Below are positions 63,724 through 64,000 of a stretch of 64,000 bases of DNA, in pieces (within the stretch, counting starts at the first letter, position 1; every line of letters begins with the position of its first letter). The stretch spans positions 38,014-102,013 of the forward strand of contig JAJXYD010000028.1 in the NCBI GenBank assembly GCA_021780695.1, written 5' to 3'. Made by a program: the position numbers and the translations under genes. This stretch comes from Deltaproteobacteria bacterium (GTDB lineage Bacteria > Desulfobacterota > Syntrophobacteria > Syntrophobacterales > Syntrophobacteraceae). The notes under the pieces are model-generated. The model searched no databases and was not told the DNA's origin. It saw nothing but the letters and a program-made list of their open reading frames with translations.

Positions 63724-63975
63724 CTAGTGTCCATCCGGAAACTCCGGTTTTTCAGATTTGCGGCTGTGGCACAGACGGATATGAGCCGCTTTGACGATTG
63801 CGGGCATTCCTGCCAACTCGACGTGCTCATGGCTCCAGTCGAATTGGAACGCCTCCGCCGGGGCAAAGCTCAAGGTGTCACCGGCGGTCTGGAACTGATC
63901 TAAAACTGGCGGCTTGAAAGTGCTGCTAGCCCCCTGTATTTTCTTCCCCAAAATTCCGCGCAAGGTCTTCTTCAA
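63724..63975 (-). pseudogene. IS21-family transposase (IstA) remnant
   Basis: About 83 codons. SFAPAEAFQFDWSHEHVELAG followed by VKAAHIRLCHSRK is the start of the DDE catalytic domain of IS21 IstA, including the first catalytic Asp (FDWS). The N-terminal HTH part and the rest of the catalytic domain are absent, a TAA lies in frame just upstream, and the last 10 codons (SEKPEFPDGH) no longer match. It is a truncated, dead insertion-sequence fragment. Confidence 0.8.
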
Positions 63976-64000
63976 ACTGTCTTTTCTTCCTTAATTCTTT

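Overview
The window looks like chromosomal core DNA from a Gram-negative, probably anaerobic bacterium of the Desulfobacterota (former Deltaproteobacteria), perhaps near the Syntrophobacterales. The reasons are a near-complete lipid A/LPS/outer-membrane gene set, a two-subunit 2-oxoacid:ferredoxin oxidoreductase core, a PxxKW-type cysteine-rich protein, a 9-gene chemotaxis operon, type IV pilus genes and an ImuB-like/DnaE2 pair. The taxonomic placement is inference from gene content; no marker was searched.

Layout. 1-487 is the 5' end of uvrA (minus), divergent from a plus-strand run mutS - RNase II-type nuclease - gnd - pgi - pgl - rpiA - pgm (633-11322). That run is a sugar-phosphate cluster with no zwf. 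Next come waaA (minus), a decayed PHP-type phosphatase, a DegT aminotransferase and an MBL-fold hydrolase. 15671-23663 is a minus-strand chemotaxis operon cheW-cheR-cheD-cheY-cheX-cheB-cheY-cheA-cheZ with unusual domain architectures in CheA and CheZ. 23792-28073 (plus) encodes a 23-codon leader ORF, a catalytically degenerate Y-family polymerase (ImuB-like) and a DnaE2-like polymerase. 28106-33085 (minus) holds two GT9 heptosyltransferases, porB, porA and the PxxKW protein. 33348-41177 (plus) holds pilB, pilC, a PilS-like kinase, CIRCE-controlled groES-groEL with a strong terminator, and phoU.

41254-48833 holds a PDO/thioredoxin-reductase fusion, two small orphan genes, a nucleoside deoxyribosyltransferase, cysS-ispF-ispD, RNase P RNA, a DUF374-type acyltransferase and aroK. 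48819-61282 (all minus) is the cell-envelope block: lysS, lolE, lolD, bamA, ompH/skp, then after a terminator lpxD-fabZ-lpxA-(lpxI::Gfo/Idh/MocA fusion)-lpxB.

From about 61300 to the right end the sequence changes character. There is roughly 1.4 kb with no convincing gene, a fragment matching the 3' end of an ssrA (tmRNA) gene, a DUF4258/MqsA-type toxin-antitoxin pair behind a perfect palindrome, and an IS21 istA remnant. This looks like the edge of an integrated or decayed island.

The envelope genes fit together. WaaA, the heptosyltransferases, LpxA/D/I/B and FabZ build Kdo2-lipid A and inner core, and LolD/E, BamA and Skp place lipoproteins and porins in the outer membrane. The most interesting points are the LpxI-dehydrogenase fusion sitting exactly where gnnA sits in GlcN3N lipid A producers, an MshEN-like module in CheA, an HPt-like domain on CheZ, the coupled leader ORF before imuB, an AT-rich mosaic segment inside bamA, and the ssrA-derived att-like scar.
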